A DNA stretch of 64,000 nt from an uncultured Collinsella sp. GTDB lineage: Bacteria; Actinomycetota; Coriobacteriia; Coriobacteriales; Coriobacteriaceae. Location: the NCBI GenBank assembly GCA_902496945.1, contig CABVDE010000001.1, forward strand, positions 1-64,000, read 5' to 3'. Shown here piece by piece: positions 45,654 through 54,207 of the stretch; within the stretch, counting starts at the first letter, position 1, and every line of letters begins with the position of its first letter. The notes under the pieces are model-generated. The model saw nothing but the letters and a program-made list of their open reading frames with translations. It was not told the origin of the DNA and searched no databases. The position numbers were made by a program, and so were the translations under genes.

Positions 45654-46322
45654 TTACTCGCCCAAGATCAGCTCGGCGAGTTCGTCCTGGGTGTCCACCA
45701 CGTAGTCGGCGCCGGCGGCTTCCAGCTCTGCGCGGCCGCGGAAGCCCCAGCTGACGCCTGCGCTCTTAAGACCGGCGTTGTGGCCGGTCAGGATATCGAC
45801 ATTGGAATCGCCCACATAGAGCGCGGTAGCCGGGTCGGCGCCCAGCTCTTCCATCACATGCAGCGTGACGGGTGCCTCGGGCTTAGGCGGAAACGCATCG
45901 ACACGGCCCTGTACCAGCGCAAAGCGCTCGGAACCAAAATACTTCTCGATAAGCGGGGCCGCCGAGACGTGGTCCTTGTTAGTGAGCACGGCAAGCTGCA
46001 CACCCGCGGCACGCAAGCGGTCGAGCATCTCGATCGTGCCGGCATAGGGGGCGGTGTGGTCCTCCTTGTGCTCGCCGTAATAAGCCCTAAACTCGGCAAG
46101 CGTCTGCTCAAACATACGGCCGTCGCCCGCGTACTCGGCGGGCATAAAGCGCTCAACCAGCTTGAGCATGCCGTTTCCCACCTTGTAACGGTACTCGTCA
46201 ACGGCAAACGTGGGCCAGCCGTGCGCCTCGCAGGTATGGTTGCCGGCGGCTGCCAGGTCCTCGAGCGTGTTGAGGATGGTGCCGTCCAGATCAAAGATCA
46301 CATGGGAAAAAGCTGCTGCCAT
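45654..46322 (-). CDS. HAD-superfamily phosphatase (phosphoglycolate phosphatase-like)
   Basis: 222-residue hydrolase. HAD motif I is FDLDGTILNT (both Asp), motif II VLTNK, motif III the Lys in FPPKPEAP, and motif IV YVGDSNVDI. An alpha-helical cap lies between motifs I and II. This set is typical of Gph/PGP-like phosphatases, though the substrate is not certain. I chose ATG 46322 with GGGAGCTTTC before it; the open frame runs to 46337. Confidence 0.9.
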   Translation of the reverse strand: MAAAFSHVIFDLDGTILNTLEDLAAAGNHTCEAHGWPTFAVDEYRYKVGNGMLKLVERFMPAEYAGDGRMFEQTLAEFRAYYGEHKEDHTAPYAGTIEMLDRLRAAGVQLAVLTNKDHVSAAPLIEKYFGSERFALVQGRVDAFPPKPEAPVTLHVMEELGADPATALYVGDSNVDILTGHNAGLKSAGVSWGFRGRAELEAAGADYVVDTQDELAELILGE

Positions 46323-46446
46323 GAAAGCTCCCGTCATTGGGTTTCAAAACGCACCCCATAATACTGGGCTTACGCGTTGGGTGTGCTTGGAATCTGAACA
46401 TCTCCAGGGATATCAGGTGACATCGCGCCGACCGTGCGATTCCGCC

Positions 46447-47481
46447 CTAGCAAATCCTTGGCAGCTGCTCTCCCACGAGCATGTCGAGGATGCGGGTCGA
46501 GCCCCAGCCGGTGCGCACGCGCACGGCGGGACGGGCGTCCGATCCAAGCGGCAGCACGCGGCCGATGATGGCGGCATTCTCGCCGTAGCGGGCGGCGCGC
46601 ATGGCGGCTAGAGCCGCATCGGCCTGCTCGGCCGGCACGACGGCAACCATCTTGCCCTCGTTTGCTACCTGCAGCACATCGTAGCCGAGCATCTCACATG
46701 CCGCCTGCACGTCGGGGCGCACGGGCACGGCGTCCTCGTCGATCTCCATGGCAACACCGCTGGCCTGGGCAAACTCGTTGAGTGTGGATGCCAGGCCGCC
46801 GCGCGTGGGGTCGCGAAAGCAACGCGTGCCGGGCGCTGCGGCCAAAACGTCGGCAATCAGGTGGTTGAGCGGCGCGGCATCGCTTTCGATGTTGCTCGAA
46901 AACGCCAGGCCCTCGCGTTGGCTCATGATGGCGATCCCGTGGTCGCCCAGTGTGCCTGACACCAGGATAACGTCGCCGGGGCGGCAGTTGGCGCCGCTGA
47001 GCGCCACGCCCGTGGGAACCTCGCCCACGCCGGCGGTATTGATGTAGACGCCGTCGGCCCCGCCGCGCTCGACCACCTTGGTGTCGCCCGTGATTATGGA
47101 CACGCCCGCCTCGCGCGTCGTCTCGGCCATCGTCTGCACAATCTGGCGGAGCTTATCCATGGGATAGCCCTCTTCGAGGATAAAGCCGCACGATAGGTAG
47201 CGCACGTTGGCGCCCGAGGTCGCGACATCGTTGACGGTTCCGCACACGGCGAGACGGCCGATGTTGCCACCGGGGAAGAACTGCGGCGAGACTACAAAGC
47301 TGTCGGTCGACATGGCGATGCGCCCGCTCGCGGGCAGCGCGGCGACGCCGGCGTCGTTGCCTTCGAGCAACTCGGGCGTCCCAAAGGCATCCAAAAAGAC
47401 CTCATCGATGATGCGTTTCATCATCTGACCGCCGGAGCCATGGCCCAACAGGACGGTGCTATCGGTGATGCTATGGGACAT
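46447..47481 (-). CDS. hypE: Hydrogenase maturation protein HypE
   Basis: 344-residue AIR-synthase-fold enzyme. It dehydrates the carbamoylated C-terminal Cys to thiocyanate and so supplies CN ligands for the Fe of [NiFe]-hydrogenases. It starts near HSITDSTVLLGHGSGGQMM, has the ATP-binding INTAGVGEVP region, and ends with LPRIC, the essential terminal Cys. ATG 47481 is preferred over TTG 47487 (GGAG 9 nt upstream). Last gene of the hypF-hypC-hypD-hypE set. Confidence 0.95.
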   Translation of the reverse strand: MSHSITDSTVLLGHGSGGQMMKRIIDEVFLDAFGTPELLEGNDAGVAALPASGRIAMSTDSFVVSPQFFPGGNIGRLAVCGTVNDVATSGANVRYLSCGFILEEGYPMDKLRQIVQTMAETTREAGVSIITGDTKVVERGGADGVYINTAGVGEVPTGVALSGANCRPGDVILVSGTLGDHGIAIMSQREGLAFSSNIESDAAPLNHLIADVLAAAPGTRCFRDPTRGGLASTLNEFAQASGVAMEIDEDAVPVRPDVQAACEMLGYDVLQVANEGKMVAVVPAEQADAALAAMRAARYGENAAIIGRVLPLGSDARPAVRVRTGWGSTRILDMLVGEQLPRIC

Positions 47482-47562
47482 ATCCAAAACTCCAATCGTG
47501 GGTGGAATTATATGGGTGAGGCGCAGCGTCGACCAGTCCGCCGCTCGTTAGAACGGCGGAAC

Positions 47563-48684
47563 CTAATAGTCGCGGTAGCGGTAGTACGCCGCGCAGCTGC
47601 CTTCGGAGCTCACCATGCACGGGCCGACGGGGTGCTCGGGCGTGCAGGTGCGGCCAAAGAGCGGGCAGCCGCTCGGCGTAATGGCCCCGCGCAGCACGTC
47701 GCCGCAGCGGCACCCACGCGGCTCGACCGTCGCCTCAACGGGCACGTCAAAGCGGGTACGGGCATCAAAGCGCGAGAACTCAGGGCGGATGGAAAGGCCC
47801 GAGTTGGCAATCGGCCCCAGCCCGCGCCATGTGGTGTCGCATGGCTCAAACACCTGCTCGACCAGCTGTCGCGCCACGGGGTTGCCGTCTGCGTTGACGC
47901 CACGGCGGTAGGCGTTGTCGATCGTGGGCCTGCCCTCGACAGCCATCTGGACCAGCATGCAGATGCCTTGCAGGATATCGACCGGTTCAAATCCCGTGAC
48001 CACGCCCGGGGTATCGAACTCGTCGACCAAAAAGCTAAAGGGCGCCAAGCCCGTGATAGTGGCGACGTGGCCCGGCAAGATAAAGCCGTCGATGGCGGTC
48101 TCGGGATCGTTGGCGATGGCGCGCAACGCCGGCGGCGTGGTCTTGTGGGCGCAATAGACCGAAAAGTTCAAAAGCCCGCGCGCCTCGGCCTCCAAGATGG
48201 CAGCGGCGATGGTGGGCGTCGTAGTCTCAAAGCCCACGCCCATAAAAATGACCGGGCGTTCGGGATTTTGCTCGGCAATGTCGAGTGCGTCGAGCGGAGA
48301 GTAGACGATGCGGATATCGCGCCCTGCCGCCTTTTGCGCTGCGAGCGAGGTGGACGATCCGGGCACGCGCATCATGTCGCCAAAGGTGGTGATGATGGCG
48401 CCGTCTATGTTGGCGAGCGCGATCGCGTGGTCGATGTCACGGTTGGCGGTAACGCAGACGGGGCAGCCCGGGCCGCTCAGCAGCTTGAGCCCGGCCGGCA
48501 TAATGGAGCGAAAGCCATAGCGGCCGATGCTCACGGTGTGTGTGCCGCAGACTTCCATAAGGTTGATGGTACGGTCGCCGACAAGACCGCGAATGCGTTC
48601 GATGAGCTCGCGGGCCAGCTTGGAATTGCGAAATGCCGAAAAGTCGATACCGGAGCGCGCCGGCTGTCCGGCCGCCACTAGCAT
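47563..48684 (-). CDS. hypD: Hydrogenase maturation protein HypD
   Basis: 373-residue Fe-S protein that holds the Fe(CN)2CO moiety with HypC. The family motifs MEVCGTHT, GPGCPVCVT and GFETT are present, and the C-terminal Cys-rich CRCGDVLRGAITPSGCPLFGRTC ... GPC ... GSC region binds the 4Fe-4S cluster. Its start codon overlaps the end of hypC (ATGCTAG), so the two are translationally coupled. Confidence 0.95.
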   Translation of the reverse strand: MLVAAGQPARSGIDFSAFRNSKLARELIERIRGLVGDRTINLMEVCGTHTVSIGRYGFRSIMPAGLKLLSGPGCPVCVTANRDIDHAIALANIDGAIITTFGDMMRVPGSSTSLAAQKAAGRDIRIVYSPLDALDIAEQNPERPVIFMGVGFETTTPTIAAAILEAEARGLLNFSVYCAHKTTPPALRAIANDPETAIDGFILPGHVATITGLAPFSFLVDEFDTPGVVTGFEPVDILQGICMLVQMAVEGRPTIDNAYRRGVNADGNPVARQLVEQVFEPCDTTWRGLGPIANSGLSIRPEFSRFDARTRFDVPVEATVEPRGCRCGDVLRGAITPSGCPLFGRTCTPEHPVGPCMVSSEGSCAAYYRYRDY

Positions 48685-48938
48685 GCCTCGGCCGGGTTGC
48701 TGGCCAGTTGGTCTTCTTCGGCCAGTTCGGTCATGGCGTTAACGAGCTCGAGCGTTTCTTGCGCTTCCTGCTCGTCGACGATCTGGATGCCAAAGCCGGC
48801 GTGCACGAGAATATAGTCGCCAACTTGCGCCGTCGGCACGAGTCGCAGCGACACCGGGCGCTCGATGCCCATCATGTCGACGGTGGCCTTGAGGTCGTCG
48901 TCGCGTTTGACTACTTTACCGGGGACGGCAAGGCACAT
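48678..48938 (-). CDS. hypC: Hydrogenase maturation chaperone HypC
   Basis: 86-residue chaperone. It begins MCLAVPGKVV with the essential Cys2, has the OB-like VSLRLVPTAQVGDYILVHAGFGIQIVDEQEAQETL, and ends with a slightly longer acidic tail. It carries the Fe(CN)2CO group from HypD to the hydrogenase large subunit. AAAAGGGGAACAAT lies before the ATG. It overlaps hypD by 7 nt. Confidence 0.95.
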   Translation of the reverse strand: MCLAVPGKVVKRDDDLKATVDMMGIERPVSLRLVPTAQVGDYILVHAGFGIQIVDEQEAQETLELVNAMTELAEEDQLASNPAEAC

Positions 48939-49069
48939 ATTGTTCCCCTTTTAGACGCTTTGCGCTGGATGGGCGCTCAATAATCCATCAGTTGATGGTA
49001 GCGCTCGCGGGGTTCGCGGGCAAACGCGTTACACCTGTGAGACGGCGGCGCGCAGGCTGGCAAAACAGC

Positions 49070-51754
49070 CTATCGCGATGCTGTCTGCGCGAGGCGAACG
49101 CGAGCGATGGCGGCCTGACCGTAGGCGATGCAGCCGTCGTTAACGGGTACGGTATGGGGGACCAAGACGGTAAGGCCTGCGTTTTTGAGTTCGCGGGTGA
49201 GAAACTGGAGTAGAAGTCGGTTCATGAACACGCCGCCCGAGAGCGCCACAGCGTCGATGTCCTCGCGCGCGCAGATCTCGCTGGCGATGTGTGCCGAGGA
49301 GCGCGCGATGGCGATATGGAAGTCGAGCGCGAGCCTGTTGACGGAAATGCCGGCCTCGATTCCACCCAAAAGCGCCTTAAAAAGCGGTTTTTGGTCCAGA
49401 ACAAGGAGATTGTTAGAGGATGTCTGGACAGTTAGTTCAGATTCGTATTTTTTAGAGTGACTCTGGGTGGTAAAAGTTGTCTGTGAGGATTCCAAATGGG
49501 TCGATTTGGGGCCTGTGTCGGGTACACTTGCCGCAAATAGGGTGTCTGGAGAGCCTTTTTTGGCCAAATCTGAGGCAAAAATGCCAGAGAAGGGGTTAGT
49601 AGTTAATACGTATCTGAACAAACTGTCCAGCGACGTTGAGACGGATGCGGATACGCCCACCTGATTGCCAGCGAAACGGCTGATTTCGCCGTCAAGCGCG
49701 CGCCAGGCGGCGGCTTCGAGTTCTATGGCGGGTTCGCCCTCGTAGGTTGCCTTGCCGCAGATGCCCAGAATCGCTGCCGCGGCATCAAAGAGACGCCCCA
49801 TGCTGCTGGTACGCGGGCTGTTGATGCCGCGCTCGATCATGGTGGCTGTCACGCTGCGCGTTTCCTCGTCGAGGCCGTCCAAAAGCCGAGCGGCACCTGG
49901 GTGCTCGAGCAGGTCGAGCTCGCTCAGCAGGGCAAAGGCATTGCGCCGGGCATCGCGTACGGATGCGGCACCGCCTGGCAGCGCCCAGGTGCGCAGGTGC
50001 GCGGCGCGTTCAAAATCGGCAAGGCCGGCGATAAGAAACTCACCGCCCCATATGGTGCCATCGGTGCCGGCACCCGTGCCGTCGAAGGCGATGCCGAGGA
50101 CACGTGCATCGGGCGCAAGCCGGCCTGCGGCAATCGCCTCTGCCATTACGCTCGCGATGTGCGCATGATGATGTTGAACCTCAACAAGCGGCAGGCCCTG
50201 TTCCTGCGCCTGTTCGCGCGCCCACTGGCTCGATAGGTAGCTGGGGTGCAAGTCGCAGGCCAGCGCGGCGGGCGTCAAGTCAAAAAGGTCTTCCAAGCGT
50301 ATGCGTGCGGCGCTCCAGGCATCGAAGGTCGCGCCGTTTTCGACATCGCCGATATGCTGCGACACAAAACAGGCCGCATGGCCGTCGGCGTCCTCGCGCG
50401 TGAGTGCGACCGTGGCTTTTTGCTGCGGCCCGCAGGCGAGCAGGCAGGGCGTGGTGACGTCGAGCGCCGGCAACGACAGCGGCTGCGGCGCATATCCGCG
50501 AGCGCGGCGAACGGACATAACGGCGCCGTCGGCCACGCGCACTACAGAGTCGTCGTAGCGCGACAGAATCGCGCGGTCGTTACCGAGCAACGCGTCGGCG
50601 ATACCGGCGACAACGAGGTGTTTCCAGGCAAGATGGTCGTCGGTCTCGATGGGCTCTTTGCTCAAGTTCCCGCTGGTCATGACGAGCGCGTGCATACCGC
50701 GGGCTTCTGCCGCGGCGAGCAACAGATGCTGAAGCGGGGTATAGGGGAGCATGACGCCGAGCTCGGGAAGGTCGTGCGCGACGGACGGCGCGAGCGCGAG
50801 GGCGTCGGGGGAGCCGTGGCCGTCGTTACCGACTGCGCGGCGATGCAACAGCACAATGGGACGAACGCTGCCGGCCAGCAGGTCGCGCTCAACGCCATCA
50901 ATGTGACATAGGCGCTCGGCGTCGGCAAGGCCGCGCACCATAACGGCAAGCGGCTTATTGCTGCGACGCTTGCGACGGCGCAACTCGCGCACCGCTCGTT
51001 CGTTGGTGGCATCGCAGGTCAGGTGGAACCCACCCAGACCCTTGATGGCGACGATGCCGCCGCCTGCCAGCAGCTCGACGCAGCGTTCGATGATGGCATC
51101 GCTGGCCTCGCGCGTTGAGCCGACGGCTGGTGTTGCGTCGACACCCGCTGGCACAACGTCGCGACCCGCCTCGCGCCACGTAATATGCGGTCCGCAATCA
51201 AAGCAGGCATCGGGCTGCGCGTGAAACCGCCGATCGAGCGGGTCGGCATACTCTGTGGCGCAGGTGGGGCACATGGGAAAGCGATCCATCGAGGTGGCCG
51301 CTCGGTCATAGGGTAGCGAGCGAATGATGGTAAAGCGCGGCCCGCAATTGGTACAGTTGATAAAGGGATAGTGAAAGCGTCGGTCGGCGGGGTCGAACAG
51401 CTCGCGCAGGCAGTCGTCGCACGTGGCGATGTCGGGCGAGACGAGCGTCGTGTGGGCGGTCTGATCCTGCGACGCCACAATGCGAAAGCCCTGCTCGTTA
51501 GCGGCGTCCCAGTTGCCGGGTGCTAGGTCCATAAGCTCGACATGCTCCACGCGAGCCGCCGCAGGTGCGTGCTCGGAAAGTGCGGCGACAAATTCGTCGA
51601 GCGTCTCGCTGAGAGCGTGCGCCTCGATATGCACGCCGTCGCCCGCATTGAGTATCCATCCGCAAATGCCATGCGCCATGGCTTCGCGATACACAAACGG
51701 CCGCATGCCAACGCCCTGCACAATGCCCGTCACATGAATATGCACATGCCGCAT
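49070..51754 (-). CDS. hypF: Carbamoyltransferase HypF with in-frame palindromic insertion
   Basis: 894-residue enzyme that makes the carbamoyl group for the CN ligands of [NiFe]-hydrogenase. In order: an acylphosphatase domain (GIVQGVGMRPFVYREA), two zinc-finger units (CDDC ... CTNC; CPTC ... CFDC), a YrdC-like domain (GGIVAIKGLGGFHL), and a Kae1-like domain (VQHHHAHIASVMAE, GTGAGTDGTIWGGEF, ALSGGVFMNRLL). Homologues have about 750-780 residues. The extra length lies mainly in a 69-codon insertion (49424-49630) within the Kae1-like part, bounded by inverted repeats and AT-richer than its surroundings. ATG 51754 is preferred (AGGGAGGG before it); the frame is open to 51772. Confidence 0.94.
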   Translation of the reverse strand: MRHVHIHVTGIVQGVGMRPFVYREAMAHGICGWILNAGDGVHIEAHALSETLDEFVAALSEHAPAAARVEHVELMDLAPGNWDAANEQGFRIVASQDQTAHTTLVSPDIATCDDCLRELFDPADRRFHYPFINCTNCGPRFTIIRSLPYDRAATSMDRFPMCPTCATEYADPLDRRFHAQPDACFDCGPHITWREAGRDVVPAGVDATPAVGSTREASDAIIERCVELLAGGGIVAIKGLGGFHLTCDATNERAVRELRRRKRRSNKPLAVMVRGLADAERLCHIDGVERDLLAGSVRPIVLLHRRAVGNDGHGSPDALALAPSVAHDLPELGVMLPYTPLQHLLLAAAEARGMHALVMTSGNLSKEPIETDDHLAWKHLVVAGIADALLGNDRAILSRYDDSVVRVADGAVMSVRRARGYAPQPLSLPALDVTTPCLLACGPQQKATVALTREDADGHAACFVSQHIGDVENGATFDAWSAARIRLEDLFDLTPAALACDLHPSYLSSQWAREQAQEQGLPLVEVQHHHAHIASVMAEAIAAGRLAPDARVLGIAFDGTGAGTDGTIWGGEFLIAGLADFERAAHLRTWALPGGAASVRDARRNAFALLSELDLLEHPGAARLLDGLDEETRSVTATMIERGINSPRTSSMGRLFDAAAAILGICGKATYEGEPAIELEAAAWRALDGEISRFAGNQVGVSASVSTSLDSLFRYVLTTNPFSGIFASDLAKKGSPDTLFAASVPDTGPKSTHLESSQTTFTTQSHSKKYESELTVQTSSNNLLVLDQKPLFKALLGGIEAGISVNRLALDFHIAIARSSAHIASEICAREDIDAVALSGGVFMNRLLLQFLTRELKNAGLTVLVPHTVPVNDGCIAYGQAAIARVRLAQTASR
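49424..49630. mobile_element. 207-bp inverted-repeat element inserted in frame in hypF
   Basis: Terminal arms 49424-49449 (CTGGACAGTTAGTTCAGATT, then CGTATT) and 49605-49630 pair over 26 nt with two mismatches. The length is exactly 69 codons, and no stop occurs in the hypF frame. On the minus strand it encodes DSLFRYVLTTNPFSGIF ... KKYESELTVQ. It is visibly AT-richer than the rest of hypF. No target-site duplication is evident. Confidence 0.85.
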
Positions 51755-51774
51755 CCGACCCTCCCTCATCAAAA

Positions 51775-51855
51775 CCGACCAAAAAGGGACAGGTTTATTT
51801 TGGTAGGTAAAACGTTAAACCTGCCAAAACAAACCTGTCCCTTTTTGGCAGGTGC
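51775..51855. repeat. CTGCCAAAAAGGGACAGG palindrome, double copy
   Basis: ACCAAAAAGGGACAGGTTTA and, inverted, AAACCTGTCCCTTTTTGGCAGG face each other around AAAACGTTAAAC, forming one long hairpin. It lies between nikR and hypF. Confidence 0.8.
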
Positions 51856-51871
51856 GCTGCGGGAAATCCCG

Positions 51872-52384
51872 CTACAGCCCCAGGCTCTGCTTGGTGGCGG
51901 CACACGTGAGCTCGCCGTGCTTAACGCCGCGTAGGCCCAGCAGGCGGTCGGCCAGATCGTAGACGCGCTCGCCGCGACCCTTAAGCGCCAGAATCTCCAA
52001 GCAGTTGTGGTGATCCAGATGCACGTGCATCGTTGAGACGATCTCATCGGTGTAGTCGTGCTGCACCTCGTCCAGACGGCGCGTCAGGTCGCCGGTATGG
52101 TGGTCGTAGATCATGGTGAGCGATCCGATAACGTGCTCGTTGGGCGTTCGCATCTGCTCCTTGGCAATCGAGGCGCGAATCAGGTCGCGCACGGCCTCGG
52201 AACGGTTGGCCACGTCGCCGCGGCGCGCGATCTGCTCGTCAAAGTGGCGCAGCAGGTCGTCGGGCGCGGTAACCGAAAAGCGGACCAGCTCGGAGGCGGA
52301 GTCGCTGCAACGGCAGCCCGCGTCGCCGGTCGACCCGTGCGAATGCTCGTGCTCGTGATCGCAGGCGTGCTCGTGTTCGGCCAC
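51872..52384 (-). CDS. nikR: Nickel-responsive regulator NikR
   Basis: 170-residue CopG/NikR repressor. An N-terminal His-rich extension (HEHACDHEHEHSHG) and Cys-x-Cys precede the ribbon-helix-helix DNA-binding domain (ELVRFSVTAPDDLLRHFDEQ). The ACT-type metal domain has HVHLDHHNCLEI, which holds the HxH and Cys ligands of the Ni site. It starts at GTG 52384, one base after the stop of the upstream 82-residue gene, so it is probably translated by coupling. It likely controls nickel uptake and perhaps the hyp genes. The N-terminal His extension is unusual for NikR and may store nickel. Confidence 0.9.
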   Translation of the reverse strand: MAEHEHACDHEHEHSHGSTGDAGCRCSDSASELVRFSVTAPDDLLRHFDEQIARRGDVANRSEAVRDLIRASIAKEQMRTPNEHVIGSLTMIYDHHTGDLTRRLDEVQHDYTDEIVSTMHVHLDHHNCLEILALKGRGERVYDLADRLLGLRGVKHGELTCAATKQSLGL

Positions 52385-52385
52385 C

Positions 52386-52634
52386 TTACACCAGCTTCAC
52401 GGAGCCGACGGAGTTGTGGTCGGCCTCGATGGCCTCCTCGTAGCCCTCGAGTGCGTCGTGCGCCTCGTGGAGCGCCGCCATGGCGGCCTCGAGCTTGGCG
52501 CCAATGCGCTCCATATCAAAGTTCTCGGTCGCATGCAGCAGCTGATGGCTCCACTCGTGAGCGAGCTCGATGGTGTCGTCGACCTGCTTGACGCTCATGG
52601 CAAGCTGGCTCATGTTCATTCCAACATCATGCAT
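52386..52634 (-). CDS. Small helical protein coupled to nikR
   Basis: 82-residue acidic, Met/His-containing protein of unknown function. It is predicted to be two or three amphipathic helices (MSQLAMSVKQVDDTIELAHEW; ERIGAKLEAAMAALHEAHDAL). No signal peptide. AGGAG 7 nt before ATG 52634 supports translation. It ends one base before the GTG of nikR and lies in the same leftward cluster as hypFCDE. A part in nickel handling is only inferred from position. Confidence 0.7.
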   Translation of the reverse strand: MHDVGMNMSQLAMSVKQVDDTIELAHEWSHQLLHATENFDMERIGAKLEAAMAALHEAHDALEGYEEAIEADHNSVGSVKLV

Positions 52635-52720
52635 GGGAAATCTCCTTTTGTATGGGGCAGTTCAGTGGTTTAGATTTTACTACGAGGGGCTCCCGCGCCC
52701 GCCGTTGTATGCCAGTTGTC

Positions 52721-53995
52721 CTACGGCGCCAGTGAAGCAAGCGGCGCGACTACGACGCCGTCTTCCCGTCGGTAGGCAGTTGCGGTTCCAGTCAGGACGA
52801 GCAGGAAGGACGCTTCGCCTTGTTGGGTCGCATCGATTTTAGATGCGAGTTTCTTGAGATTGGCGGCAGCGGTGTCTATAGGCTTTGAACCCAGTTTGAC
52901 CTCGACCAGGGCATACCTTCCGTCATCCAGCACGAGTACGGCATCGGCTTCAAGGTCGGTCTTGTCCCGATAGTGGTAAACCTTGCCGCCAAGCAGGTCC
53001 ATATAGGTGCGCAGGTCTCTAATGCACATGGATTCAAACAGAAGCCCAAACGTTTCAAAATCTTCCAGGAGCTTTTGAGGGGTTGCCCCCAGGGCTGCGA
53101 CCGCAAGCGATGGATCGCAGAAATGGCGCGTTGGGCTCGTTCGTACGGCAGTTTTTGAGCGAAGTCGCGGGGCCCATGCTTCGAGATCTTCGAAAACGCA
53201 GGCGCGGGTCAAAGCATCGACATATTCAGATACAGTATTTCTCGAGGGAGGTTCTCCTTGCATGTCGGCGGCGATTGTTGCGAGCGACGCCTCTGTCGAG
53301 ATGTTACGGGCGTAGCTTCGGATAATCTGAGTCATCCAAGTCTTATTTCTTCGCAGCCCGTCAATCTCTTCGATATCGGAATCAAGTAGCTCCGATATGT
53401 AATCACGAGCCATGGCTAGCGCAATCCTATGGTTTGGTTCGGTAACCGCTTCAGGCCAACCTCCTCGACAAAGTGAAAAGGCGATACGCTCAATATCGAA
53501 ATTGACCATATCGGCAACATCAGTGTTTCCATCAAACAGACTTGCCAGCGAAACCGATCCTGTTGACTCGCGTGATTCAAAAAGTGACATCGGACGCATG
53601 TTTATACGTGCTATACGACCGACTCCAGAGTGTGCCGGCATTTCGCTTGGCCGAGGTGTTGCCGAACCGGTGAGGATAAACCTGCCTCGTCCTTGACCAC
53701 GGTCAATCGCGAACCTTACGGCATCCCAAAGCTGCGGAGCCATTTGCCATTCGTCGATTAGGCGCGGCTCGTCTCCTTTGAGCAGAAGAGAAGGTTTCGA
53801 ATCGGCAAGCTGGATGTAACTCGGGCCGTTATCGGGGTCTTGCATGTAGATGCTGCTCGCGGCGGCTTGTTCGGCCGTTGCGGTCTTACCGCACCATTTT
53901 GGCCCTTTGATTTGGACAGCTCCAGAAGATTTAAGTTTTCTGGCAAGTACTTTGTCCGCGACCCGTGGTAGATAACCGTGTCCAATTGAATTCAT
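52721..53995 (-). CDS. AAA_14/DUF4143 ATPase
   Basis: 424-residue protein. The N-terminal AAA_14 ATPase has a P-loop (GPKWCGKTATAEQAA), Walker B region (RLIDEWQM) and ILTGSATP. The C-terminal DUF4143 domain is nuclease-like (DLEADAVLVLDDGRYALVEVKLG, with the PD-(D/E)xK-style D ... ExK). These proteins are common in gut anaerobes and their role is unresolved. AGGGAGGGCGAT precedes ATG 53995. Four 23-nt direct repeats lie just upstream. The G+C content is lower than in neighbouring genes, consistent with transfer. Confidence 0.88.
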   Translation of the reverse strand: MNSIGHGYLPRVADKVLARKLKSSGAVQIKGPKWCGKTATAEQAAASSIYMQDPDNGPSYIQLADSKPSLLLKGDEPRLIDEWQMAPQLWDAVRFAIDRGQGRGRFILTGSATPRPSEMPAHSGVGRIARINMRPMSLFESRESTGSVSLASLFDGNTDVADMVNFDIERIAFSLCRGGWPEAVTEPNHRIALAMARDYISELLDSDIEEIDGLRRNKTWMTQIIRSYARNISTEASLATIAADMQGEPPSRNTVSEYVDALTRACVFEDLEAWAPRLRSKTAVRTSPTRHFCDPSLAVAALGATPQKLLEDFETFGLLFESMCIRDLRTYMDLLGGKVYHYRDKTDLEADAVLVLDDGRYALVEVKLGSKPIDTAAANLKKLASKIDATQQGEASFLLVLTGTATAYRREDGVVVAPLASLAP

Positions 53996-54032
53996 ATCGC
54001 CCTCCCTGCTAGTGGAGTATTATACCGTTGAT

Positions 54033-54118
54033 TTGTGCAAGTTGGACGATTTCTATTGTGCAAGTTGGACGATTCCAATTGTGCAAGTTGGATGATTCTA
54101 ATTGTGCAAGTTGGACAT
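54033..54118. repeat. Four 23-nt iterons
   Basis: The unit TTGTGCAAGTTGGACGATTC repeats four times with an exact 23-nt period (TGTGC at 54034, 54057, 54080 and 54103). It lies between the divergent DUF4143 ATPase and DnaK-like remnant. Only four copies with almost no spacer diversity: not a CRISPR. Confidence 0.9.
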
Positions 54119-54207
54119 GATATCTAATGCATTTTTTGGATGCCAAAAGAGAAGTTCTAGAGTCTCCAGCCCTTTGTCGTATAAATAGACATCGAGGAAT
54201 GGTGGCT

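Noticed and set aside
54033..54118. Possible CRISPR array
   Set aside because: The 23-nt units are contiguous with no unique spacers, and no cas genes are near.
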